Below are positions 52,654 through 62,821 of a stretch of 64,000 nt of DNA, piece after piece; the first letter of the stretch is position 1, and every line of letters begins with the position of its first letter. This DNA is from Entomortierella parvispora. Its lineage: Eukaryota; Mortierellomycota; Mortierellomycetes; Mortierellales; Mortierellaceae. The DNA is taken from the NCBI GenBank assembly GCA_963573315.1, contig OY752148.1:434001-498000 (forward strand), written 5' to 3'. The position numbers were made by a program, and so were the translations under genes. The notes under the pieces are model-generated. The model made no database searches and was not told where the DNA came from. It saw only the letters and a program-made list of their open reading frames with translations.

Positions 52654-55600
52654 TCAATGTTTCGCGGTAGGCTCGTCTTCAAGGTCATAGCTGTCCTCAT
52701 CCAGCTCTTGATTGACGCGCTTCAAGATATCAAGTGCCTTCACATGTGCCACAGGGAAAAGGCCACGTATATTTTTCTTGTCAATTCTGAGCACAATGCA
52801 CTGTGGGGTTTGTTCCCCTTGCGCCTCAAGAGTTTGCCCGCTTCTTTGACGCTCCTGAAAAAAGTCCTCGACGCCCAATATCTCAGTCGGACAAGCAATG
52901 ACAATTCCAAGAAAGCACTTTGGAGAACATGTACAAACCTTTTGGAGATCAATCTCTTGAAAAAAGTCTTGGTCCACATCAGGCTTGACCATCGGGATCT
53001 TTTCCCTGGTTTTTCGCTTGCCCAAATTTTTCCACGACTTCATTTGAATGAAAACAGAACAGAAACCATGCTCTTCATTGTGGAGAACAAACGCAATATC
53101 AGGTCCCGGCTTATTCTCTGTAAGGCAGTAAAACGCTGAGACTTTCCTGCCATCGCATAGTAAGCGCGAGTCGTTCTTAGTATGTGCCTCCAGAAACTCG
53201 TTCAGTGACATGCTGTAATGCTCGGTTCCGAGAATATGTGGGTTCAAGCCTACAATTCGAACTTTGCGGTCTAAAACGCTGCTGTCGCAGCGCACAGCCC
53301 CAGAGGGAATAAGAGCCGTCTCTTACAGAACCTTGTTGTCGAAAACGTGCACCAGGCTTGGCAAAACCGCCATTTCCTATGAAGATCCAAAGACGGAGCC
53401 TGTTGTTGACTGCCCGAATAAGCTGCAGATCGCACTGAGAAAGTCAGGATCATGCTTGCGAAAGTAGTTGACCGCGGCACGCAATACAAATGGCTCGTTC
53501 AGAACCGTCTTCTTACTGTATCTATCGACACCCATGATTCGTCCAACAGAGGCCTCGACTAAACGCGACTGTACGGTATTGAGAACTACTTGCTGTCCAT
53601 GCAGGAGATGCTGTAGCACAAAGAGTTGAAGGACGGTCCGAATATCGTGATATTTTGCGTACAGTGATTTGAGTTGGTCGGCTCTTGAAATCATTCGGGA
53701 AATGTCATTGACAATGTTCCCTCTAAAGTCATGTACGCGATCTGTTGATATCAGCGACTTTTCAACGTCATCGATTGCCTTTCTCGAACCATGGCGACCA
53801 CTATCGGGCTCAATCATGCGCTCTATCATTTGAAAAGCTAGTTAGCTCCATTGCTAACTTCGTCTTTACTTCCCTGTCCTCTTTTTCCAGTCTAGTGGAA
53901 GATAATCATCAATTTCGTACCAATAGCAGAAACAATGGGTCTGAAACGCCCACGCAAGCACGCAAAGAGTTCCACAGTTTATATCTCTGGCACACTGGCG
54001 TCAAAGACGGTTCTGGCATTGTCATCGGGCAGCGCACGACTCACAAGGTCCCGATAGTCCTGGACCTCTTCCACCTATTCCCAACCTTGGAAATCGGTAA
54101 AAGGTCCAAGCAGCGCACCATGCCCTTTAGTACCAACACCAGAGTCTTCAAGCAACTTCAGATCGAGAATGCTGAGATCAGAAATGATCCGGGTACCAGG
54201 AAATCCCGTTGAACCCATCAACAACTAGAGAGAGAATTGGCCGCACATCAGGAGAGGCTGATCCGGCCCATACCTCATAGTCCGAAGGCACCTGTCGTGA
54301 AAGAAATCCTCCAGACTCAATTTCACCAAGATTCTGCGCTTCATCAATGACTAGAACCATTTGACATCTCGGCGTTGGATGCCGAGAGAAGTTTGTGGGA
54401 ATAAAATCAAAAGACGGTGACGAAGTTAGGAGAATCGTTTTTCAGCGAGGATAGACATGCTCGAAACCTCCAGGGAGTAACGGTGGATCTACGCCGCAAT
54501 AGACCCGAATAGCCCGGCAAACAGGTCCCCGATACCTGCCGAGTCGCAGCCAACTTGTAGCAACATCCAGTGTTTGCAAGTAAATGCGGTTCCTAGGAGT
54601 TCTGCGATATTGAGACAATGATGTAAAATCATGACACAAGAAAGAACAAGAGCCTGCGCCAGAATATAAATGTTGGCTTTGCTCTCTCGATAACAATTTC
54701 GGTAGCGATTCTCTTGTTGAACGAATCCAAGAAAATTGAAGAGATCTGTAGAGCCCAAATCGGTGCCACTTCCACTGAAATAAAAGCCCCGGTTCTTGGT
54801 GAGCATCTCGATCGCAGTCCTCGTTTTTCCGCATCCAGGAACGCCGAAAAGGGGTAAGAATGGAATAGAACATGAATGAGTTATGTCAAGCACCTTGTCG
54901 GCTGTACTTGGAGGCTCCTGTATTGCAGGCGATTCTGGCAGGTTAAGGAACAGTAAGCTCGGTTGACCTTTGATCCAACCAGCGCGAGTAGCAATAGAGG
55001 GCAGACCCCCAAGTGGTCCTACAGTCGTAGGAAGCATCAAACCAGTTCGGAAATATCGCGTTACGTCCTTTGGACTTTTGAATCCGGCGCGAAAAAGTCG
55101 TTTTCAACCTCTGTAAGGACCTCTTCCCATGTGTCGGCTACTGGAATGATATTAAAAACGCGGTCAGTCCTTTCCTGCAATATGGGATGTAGGCAAGATA
55201 CAAAATCATGGGTTTGGCTTCAATACCCACGAGATGGCGAGATTGTGGCTTTGGAAGGGGGTTCTAACAAGAGATATCAAGAGGAAACAAATTAGAAATT
55301 GGAACTTTCAGGCTCTTGCAATCCTCTCCCACTGTACAGATCTGCTATTGCGACATACCTGGCTGTGGTAATTCAACAACGATGTGGATCATATCCTTGT
55401 CAACCACATCGCCAAAGAGGCTGCGGAGCTCGTGGGTTGACGCGCGTTTCTTCCTGCCGTCCTTGTACATTTTGTTGATGTAAACGCGCGCTTCATCATT
55501 GCTATCGTCTTCATCGTCCTTGGGGACAGGAATCGCTACGCGCCAAAGGATGAAGTTTGTGACATTAATCCCTTTCAGGGCATTGGGATTCGTGCCCTTG

Positions 55601-55709
55601 ATTGCATTCTTGAGCTCTCGACAGATTCGCTGGACGCAATGTCGACACAGAAAGGAGGAGTAGGTTCTCCATTAACAACACAGAAAAGGGGGAGGAGGTT
55701 GTCAGCCAT
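52654..55709 (-). pseudogene. Crinkler-like CRN5 (header + P-loop NTPase + QxK nuclease), broken
   Basis: The header exon runs 55709-55359 and has the usual phase-1 GT at its end, but one base is missing near 55617 (GAGCTCTCGACAG for GAGCTCGCCGACAG in relatives), shifting the frame. The body is recognisable in pieces: Walker A LFGVPGCGKTRTAIEML (54800s), FTCKHWMLLQ, Walker B MVLVIDEAQNLGE (54360-54320), VEEVQDYRDLVSRALP in another frame, and a well-kept nuclease end with PDIAFVL...VFIQMKSWKN (D...QxK, 53130-53030). Several stops and frame shifts lie between them (for example after FGSIAA near 54490 and within GWE near 54085). Such numbers of lesions cannot be sequencing noise alone, so I call a pseudogene. 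The hAT element inserted 228 bases upstream of its start. Confidence 0.85.
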
Positions 55710-55936
55710 GGTGTTGCAAAGAATGAAAGCGCGAAAGAAGAGGAAAGTGCTGATGAGAGGGATGAAGAGAGAGGAAGGGCGAAGTACATGCATAATGCAT
55801 GCACGCGAATGCGGCACGCTGGAAGAATTTGCTCGCAAATGCTGCACGCCGGAAGAATTTCATCGCAAGTGCTGCACCTTTCCCCCAACACCCATCTCTG
55901 CACCCTCTTTTGGCAGACCTTAGTAAAAAAATAATT

Positions 55937-56153
55937 CAGTGTCACAGGCGGATTGCGGATGTGCGGAACTATCCGCACTTTGGGTGACACGAAGTCAAGA
56001 TTTGACTGGATTTGATGCGGTTTTTAATGGGAGACTTCCGCACCCATGGTTGCCAATAAAGTTCACAGTGTGCGGGTTTTTTGCGCAAAATCCGCATTGC
56101 TCACAAGGACTTCCGCACCACTTCCGCAAAAATCGACTTTCCCGCAAACTATA
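55937..56153 (+). repeat. Left terminal inverted repeat of the hAT element
   Basis: 217 bp, nearly identical to the reverse complement of 60158-60374. It contains many TGCGGA/TCCGCA words in both directions, likely transposase-binding subterminal motifs (inference). Confidence 0.93.
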
Positions 56154-56360
56154 AATTATATAATGAGGCGCTGCTTCACCATGTCAATGGTCCAGGGTGG
56201 CACTGATGTGCGCGCGTTGTGATGGGGTCGTTTCCATGCCCTCGCCCCCAACCCGCCCTTTTGTTATCTGCTTGGCTTACTTCTGTCGTATTCTTTTCAT
56301 CTTTTCTTACCAATCCCATCTCCCACACAGAGACATCCTACTCAACCCTCCCATCCCACA

Positions 56361-59300
56361 ATGGCATCCCACCCTACCTCAGACCCCAAGAAAAAACAGC
56401 CATATTACCAAGAACCTGGCGAGGATTTCTTGGAGGAGGATTATTTTCAGGAGGTAGATGAGGAAGACAACAACATGGAGGAGTATCTTCCTGCTCGAGA
56501 GTCTTGTCAGAATCCTGATATAGAAGATGACTTTGAGTTGTTTAGTCAAGTGGCACTCTCGACCAACAACCATCCATCTTCTTCCCCCTTGCGATCACCA
56601 AGGGGAAACCAATTCGGACGCTTTGATCCTATTGCCCGGCTTGATCAGGCTGAGGAGGAACTACAAGGTACACAGCTAAAGTCCCAGAATCAGAAGCCTC
56701 AAAAACATCAGCAACAAAGACCACTCTCGCAATCCCGCGTACAACCACGGCAGCATCCTCATTCGTCCCGGCAACAGCAATCACCCCTACAGCAGACACC
56801 CTCACGACCGCGTCCACCGCTGCCGCTGCCACCTCAACAGCAGCGACAGCAACAGCAGTTGCAACAACAATGGCAGCAGCAACAGCAACAGCAGCGGATG
56901 CAACAATGGCAGCAGCAACAGCAACAGCTGCAGTGGCAACCACCATGGCAGCAGCAACAGCAATGGCAGCAGCAACAGCAATGGCAGCAACAACCACCAT
57001 GGCAGCAGCAACCACCATGGCAGCAGCTGCAGTCGCCTTGGGAGCCTACCTTCGGTCAGCTTCAAGAACAGGATCAGGCGCAGGCGAACTTTTCTTCTCC
57101 CACTCCTCCCCCGGCTCCACGAAAACCGCGTACTAGTGCTAATGCTTCGAAGTTTCCGCCTTTTGCACAATCATATCGAGACCCAATGCCATCTTTTCTT
57201 CGAACGTCCTCTTCGTTGTCTGCTAAGTCAGTCCAGTCGAAGTTAGAGCGAATGGGCGCAGAAGCTACGGCGGAGTCTATGGCGGAATCACTCAGTCGTT
57301 TTCATGGCATCCGTCTCGGGAAGCTTCCGCCAGTTGCTGCATGCATTGCTGCAGAGAATTATCCGTTGGCGTCAATCCCAATTCGAGACATTGGAAATTA
57401 CAAAAAAGCTCTCCACCGCCATTTCTTTTTGAAGATACAAAGTGAAAATGAGCAAATAAGAGCTGTACAACCAGGCGACAAAAAGGATGAACAAAAACTT
57501 ACAGACGACGAGGATGAGGAAGGAGAAGATGAGGAAGAAGCCGGAACAGAAGAAGCCGGAACGGAGGATAAAACCAAAGTTCCACGAAAAGTGGACACGC
57601 TCCAGTGCCAGATGCTTATCAACGGTGTCATATGTGGCGAATGTTGCAGCAGCCACAATACAACATCCCGCAACAGCCATATGGAGATTGATCACGCGAG
57701 GGAGTATCAAGCCTTGGTTCTCTTCCGTGACAAGCAAGCCATTCGACATTCAGAAGTGCAAGGTAATCTTTATTTTTCCTCCTGATTCTTTCGTCTTAAC
57801 CATCGGTCTTTTCTAATGATATTCTTTGAACAATTCCTCTTCTAGAAAGGAAGCTGGCAGGTCGCACCTGGCCAACTGTGTTCGACACACTAGAAGAAAG
57901 AATGAAGATCTACAAGTTTAAGCCGGTCAAGAAGGCATCATTCAGCACACCTGCATTCAGAGAGCAGATCGCCTACATCTGCGCCTTCCACCTCTCTATT
58001 AATACCTTCAACCAGGAGTTTCTGAAGTCGACCTTTATGTCAGAAATAATGGCAGCCTTCGGTATCGATTTTCAACTCCCTTGTGTTGAAACAGTTAGCA
58101 CACAACAATCGCTGCTCTTTACGCGGTCTCAGGACAGTCTGAAGTCCAAGTACTCTGAACATTGCTCCTTGGGATCGCTGACATTTGATGGTTGGTCCTC
58201 CGCCCTCAGAAAGTTCAATGGCGCGACATTCCACTTTCTCGACGAGGATTTCAGACCAAAATGCAACGCGGTTGCTTTTGTGGAATACACCGAGCAGAGC
58301 ACTTCGGACGTAATATCACATCAAGTGGGTGAGTTTCCATTGTTTCTACATTAGTCCCCTATCCTGATGTCAGCTATTAAGACCTCTTTATTTCTTTAGG
58401 AAAATCTTTGTCGACGTTGGGTATCGCTGGTCGGGTCCTGGCATGTACTACGGATTCAGCATCAAACATGCGTGCAACGACAAACAATCTAATTGCAGAA
58501 GGCGAGGCTAAGGTTTGGGTGCCTTGTGCGGCTCACCTGATGCAGACCTGCATCGAAAAAAGCATTAAGCAAGCGCCACTGGCTGATCTGCTGTTTCGTC
58601 GTTGCGAAGTTTTGAACTCGCTCTTCAGGACCCCTAACGGAAATAGGCACTTGCAGCTCGCCAGGAAAAGACTTGGAGCAGCTAACCGTCCAGTGATCGA
58701 ATATAACAAGACAAGATGGAACTCCAAGTTTAGCATGGGCCAGCGGCTGCTTGAGCTCTCAGAAGCTATACTCGAGCTCGTGCAGAGGTATTCCAGTGCC
58801 ATGGCCACTCGTGATGAGAAGAAATTTCTGAAGGACAACAGAAACACGTTTATGACGCAAGATGAGTTTGCCAGTCTGCGATGTTTGCTCTCGTTTGTCA
58901 AACCTTCCGTGGAATTTACTCAAGCAATGTCCGCAGGTAGCGCAGCCATCTCCATCATGTATCCAATGCTTTACGATATCATCCACAGGCAACTTCAAGA
59001 CCCTACTGCTGCTGCTCAAGGTGCCGGGAATGACGAGTTGGATATCCAGGCCGAAGAAGAATTTGAGGAGGAAGTGGAAGAACGAGTCTTCGAACATGAT
59101 GAGCTCCCCGAGCAGGGCAATGTGGACGGCGAAGAGGACGACGAGGACGAAGCAGACCCGCTGGCTAACGAGGATGTTGACGTAGCTGAGCAATTCCGCC
59201 AAGTTTTTTTACGAAGACTAGCGCTGTCTTTCTGCACCGACATGGACAAGATCCCTGATGAGATTTTGCTCGCTACATTCCTTAATCCCGACAATGTGCA

Positions 59301-59766
59301 CCACAAGATGTTTTCAGTCATGAACGGTGACGGCAAGAGAGAGGAAACCGCTTTGCTACTGAAAGTTCGACACCTCATAACAAAGGAAGCAGACCGCTTG
59401 CACCATGATACGAAAATATCATTCTATGGTCGTGACTTATCAACTACCTTCTTAGATAGAAAAATCGGACGCGATATTTTCGACTATATCCTTGTCGCAG
59501 AGGAAGCTCCAATCCGGGACAAAACAAAGCCACACGAGTGGTGGAGAACTCAGAAAACACATTTACTCTATTTGGCACCGATTGCTCGCGTCTATCTCTC
59601 TATCCAGGCTTCATCAGCGGCAAGCGAGCGACTATTCAGTCTCTCGGGATCAATCCTAACAAAGAAGAGACATAGGATGGGGGCAAGACGGTTGGAAATG
59701 ACGGTTCTCCTTTCACAATGGTATAGGGATCATAACAAGAAGAAAAGAAGAAAAGAAAAGAAATAA
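56361..59766 (+). CDS. hAT transposase with Q/W-rich N-terminal region
   Basis: Exons 56361-57762, 57846-58328 and 58400-59766 (introns of 83 and 71 nt, GT...AG, phase 1) give 1083 aa. After an acidic start, residues ~154-226 are almost only Gln, Trp and Pro. A BED-type zinc-finger-like C...C...H...H stretch follows (LQCQMLINGVICGECC ... SHMEIDH, near residue 420-440). The RNase H-like core shows the first catalytic Asp in LTFDGWSSA, the second in CTTDSASNM, the TRWNSKF motif, an acidic insertion (~700-770 of the chain), and the final Glu in SSAASERLFSLSGS within the hAT dimerisation domain. The whole set is intact, so the element may be autonomous. Confidence 0.93.
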
Positions 59767-60157
59767 ACTAGCAGTGATGTTGACTTCGTATTATAACTCT
59801 CACCGACTTTCACTTTGAGGTCAGTGCCAGCAACCCTTTCTTTCAACTCACATTCAGGTCAGAGGCGAAGACACTCTGGATTCGATAGCCCTACTTCTAG
59901 TCACATCAGCTATAATAATATGGAAACGAGCACACCTCGGCCGGATCTACTAAACCCGAGCGCAAGGGCTGGTTGAGCAAACTGACACCACAACGACAAC
60001 AACAAGAAGAAGAGAGTCTCACACCAACAAGACCTACGTCCTGAATGAACTTATGATACTTGATTCCCCACAAAGAAAATAATGTCATTAGCGAAGTGTT
60101 CTTTAGGAGGTGTTTGTCTAGCTTGTCGTGGGCGTTCTATACCAAAGTAGCAAAGAT
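59767..60157. other. 3' non-coding part of the hAT element
   Basis: No gene seen between the transposase stop and the right TIR. Confidence 0.6.
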
Positions 60158-60374
60158 TATAGTTTGCGGCAAAGTCGATTTTTGCGGAAGTGGTGCGGAA
60201 GTCCTTGTGAGCAATGCGGATTTTGCGCAAAAAACCCGCACACTGTGAACTTTATTGGCAACCATGGGTGCGGAAGTCTCCCATTAAAAACCGCATCAAA
60301 TCCAGTCAAATCTTGACTTCGTGTCACCCAAAGTGCGGATAGTTCCGCACATCCGCAATCCGCCTGTGACACTG
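60158..60374 (-). repeat. Right terminal inverted repeat of the hAT element
   Basis: Reverse complement of the left TIR with very few changes (for example GCGGC for GCGGG at its inner end). Confidence 0.93.
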
Positions 60375-60478
60375 AGTAAAAAAGAAATTTTTTTTTTTTT
60401 TTTTTGGGTTCGCCGGACTTTTATTGTTTTAAAACTAAATTATTAGCAATAATTTAGTCTAACTTATTTACATACAAT

Positions 60479-61006
60479 TCAAGCCGGTGGCGTTGCAAGG
60501 GTGTCGCGGGTTTGACGGGTGGAGAAGGCAATCGGGGGGGGCGGTTGTGGTAGGTCTGATATCCAGTGGTAGTAACGGTGGAAAGCGATATCGTTGCGGA
60601 GCGATTCTGCCTCGATACGTAGGTCGTCGAGGAGGAAACTCTCGATGGCTCGTCGGGGGTAATCGATGCCGCCAAAGATCCTCGCTTCTAGGGAACGGAT
60701 AGTCACCCTGATCTCCTGATGTCGGTGACCAAGTGCATCCATGTGGCGTATAACAGAGTCAGCGGGCACGAATGCCGGGAGTTGGATGGGCGGGAGAGTG
60801 TCGGCGGTGGTCTCGGGGGGACGAAAAGGAGTGGTGTCGGCTAGGATCTGTTCTCGGATGGTCTGTGGTACTTGGGCCGCTGCCTGTCCTGTGGGTGGGG
60901 TCGGTGAGGTAGCTGCCTCGGCATCTGCTGGGGGTTGGCTCGAGTCGGTCGCTGCGACCGGGTCTACATAGGGGACCCAGGAAGGCTTGGATGCGGTGTC
61001 GACCAT
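60479..61006 (-). CDS. Downstream ORF of the LINE, unknown function (175 aa)
   Basis: The ORF starts MVDTASKPSWVP, has a Pro/Thr/Ala-rich first half and a predicted helical second half (IRSLEARIFGG ... DDLRIEAESLRNDIAF) and ends in a Pro-rich tail. It resembles no domain I know. It follows the RT ORF after about 350 bases on the same strand and precedes the poly(A) signal, so it appears to be part of the element, either as an extra ORF or as a second nested insertion. Confidence 0.5.
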   Translation of the reverse strand: MVDTASKPSWVPYVDPVAATDSSQPPADAEAATSPTPPTGQAAAQVPQTIREQILADTTPFRPPETTADTLPPIQLPAFVPADSVIRHMDALGHRHQEIRVTIRSLEARIFGGIDYPRRAIESFLLDDLRIEAESLRNDIAFHRYYHWISDLPQPPPPIAFSTRQTRDTLATPPA

Positions 61007-61354
61007 GGTGCAGGGGAAGTGTTTGGGGAAGGGGAAGGAGGGGGTTGCTTTTTTTGGGAAGGAGGAAAAATGGAATGGAGGTGAATGGGGGATGGAGCGA
61101 ACATGGCGGATTTAAGTACCAATGGATGCCAAAGTGGGCTGCTGGCATCTCCTCAGGCAATGAACCAATCACGATGCATGCATGAATGGGGGAGCAGAGG
61201 AGGTTGAAATTCGAGAGATGTGAGGTGTTGAGCCTGAACACAAGAAGAAAAGGGAGGTCGGCCGCGATCAGGTTGAGTTGGCGGCGTGTCGTAGCAGTCC
61301 CGCTGCACGGTGATGCGCCATCGACGAGAACAAATCAAAAAAAAGGGGGACAAC

Positions 61355-62361
61355 TCACAGTGCGTTCTGGGCGACGACCCGTTGCTGTCGAGCTCGTGAA
61401 GTGCGCGCCTGGCGATGGCTGTTCTGCGCCATCAGAGAGCAGATATGTCGTTTGGCCATTGAGATGCCCCTAGCTGTGGACACTGGGACCTCATCGAAGA
61501 TGAAAGCCCAGTGAAGACTCCACACAGAGAGAAGGATGCTGGCCGTGATCTGGATACCTGTGATGTTGAACTCTGGCCTGGGGCGGATTAGGCGGCTATC
61601 CAGAGCGTCCAGGGAGCTAAGCTCCGCGTCCGTCCAATAGGGCTTGGTGGAGTGTTCTGTTAGTAATGTTATCCAGACTTCCTTTTTCAAGGGGCAGAGG
61701 AACAACATGTGCTGCAAGTCCTCCTGCACGTGGTCGCAAATCGCACAGCTGGCTGAGGGCGGCTCTTCGTTGGGGATTCTCCAGATCCTGTTCCTCAGGA
61801 CTCCTGTGGGTAGTTTCTCCTGCAGGGCCCTCCACCAGATCGTGCGAGCGTTGTGTGGTATGTGAGCCTTCCAGAATTTTGTCCATTGCGCTGGGGTGCC
61901 GTGTCGTTTGTCCAAAGCCGGAGGTGTTTGGAGGAAGAGGCGGATCTGTTTGGAATTTGCAGAGTCAAGACTAGGTGGCGGTCCTCGCTGCCCCACCTCG
62001 AGCGGGACGATCCTAATGCGGCGCGCAAGATCACCTCCTGCAGGGACAACCGGCTCTCTCTTAGCTTGGTCCACGTCAGGCGTGAAGGTGAAAGGGTGTA
62101 GGGCTTGTGCGCGCTGAAGTTTGCGGTGGAGTCTCCAATCCTGCCTGATCTCCAAAAGGCCCGTATTGATGTTGATGAGAAAGACATCCTCCATTCGAGA
62201 CGGTAGCAGGGAGCTGGGGGACCTGGGGGGGTGGTTCACCCACCGAATCCACCATTCTAATGGCGTTGCTAATAAAGTGTCAGCTGGTGGGAGTAAGTAA
62301 GCAGCCCGCTCAGACTTGAGAGAGATCCGAGGGAGCCCTTTTGCAGCCTCAACGAGGTACC
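61355..62361 (-). CDS. LINE reverse transcriptase C-terminal part (zf-RVT), partial
   Basis: About 335 codons continue from the Ty3 LTR border to the stop at 61355. The zf-RVT zinc-binding domain is clear: NARTIWWRALQEKLPTGVL, then CAICDHVQEDLQHMLFLC (C-x2-C ... H ... C) and PLKKEVW. A Trp-rich helical segment and a basic tail (RQARTSRARQQR) follow. The first few codons seen upstream of 62361 come from the LTR. Fragment, non-functional here. Confidence 0.85.
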
Positions 62362-62812
62362 TGTCACGATCAGACAAGACAGGAACAAGAAGGTGAAGGA
62401 AAGGTGTGGTTTATTGTGAATTGCAGACTGAGGAACAAAGCAAGAGGACAGGGGGGTTTATATACTAGAGAGTGATGAAGGCCTGGACCAGGCCTGCGTT
62501 GAGTCAGAGATGACACGGAAGAGTAGGATACATATCCGAGCAGGTACTAATCATAAGCCGGACCTATAAGTAGGGTCCGGGATGGCAACATAGATGAGGG
62601 AGAACGAGATGGAGGTCCTGATAGGTGCGGCTGAGAGATACGTACTAAGGGTAGCTATAACCCTAGGTCCAGAACCTGGACGCCAGGGGTACTCGTCGGA
62701 GATCAGAGGACAAGCCAATGAGTGCGGATACAGATCCTAGGTTCGCGATCCTAGACCAGAGGTACAAGAGACACGTACTTCGTACGATCTGAGTCTGCGA
62801 CGTTTCGTGACA
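62362..62812 (-). repeat. 3' LTR of a Ty3/gypsy element
   Basis: 451 bp with short inverted ends TGTCACGA...TCGTGACA. On the minus strand it carries a TATATAAA box (62464-62457) and AATAAA (62415-62410), fitting U3-R-U5. A polypurine tract (CTAGGGGGAGGAT) lies directly upstream, overlapping the stop of the pol ORF. Its outer border lies inside the LINE ORF. Confidence 0.9.
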
Positions 62813-62821
62813 ATCCTCCCC

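Larger units (their letters stand above)
55937..60374 (+). mobile_element. hAT-superfamily DNA transposon, apparently complete
   Basis: A 4438-bp element bounded by 217-bp terminal inverted repeats (55937-56153 and 60158-60374) starting CAGTGTCACAGGCGG. It holds one transposase gene with two introns and no frame break. Flanks are AGTAAAAAAATAATT (left) and AGTAAAAAAGAAATT (right), similar but not a clean 8-bp duplication. The right end lies 13 bases from the poly(A) tail of a LINE. Confidence 0.93.
60388..62361 (-). mobile_element. 3' part of a LINE (non-LTR retrotransposon)
   Basis: Read on the minus strand it has a reverse-transcriptase C-terminal ORF (zf-RVT), a further 175-codon ORF, an AATAAA signal (60425-60420) and an 18-base A tail (T-run 60388-60405). 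The 5' side is cut off at 62361 by a Ty3 LTR. The RT core itself lies outside the window. Confidence 0.8.

Noticed and set aside
55939..56154. 71-codon frame found twice in opposite orientation
   Set aside because: It is the terminal inverted repeat of the hAT element read as protein, not a gene.
56629..57018. Minus-strand Ala/Val-rich 129-codon frame
   Set aside because: Antisense of the CAG/CAA-rich Q/W tract in the hAT transposase.
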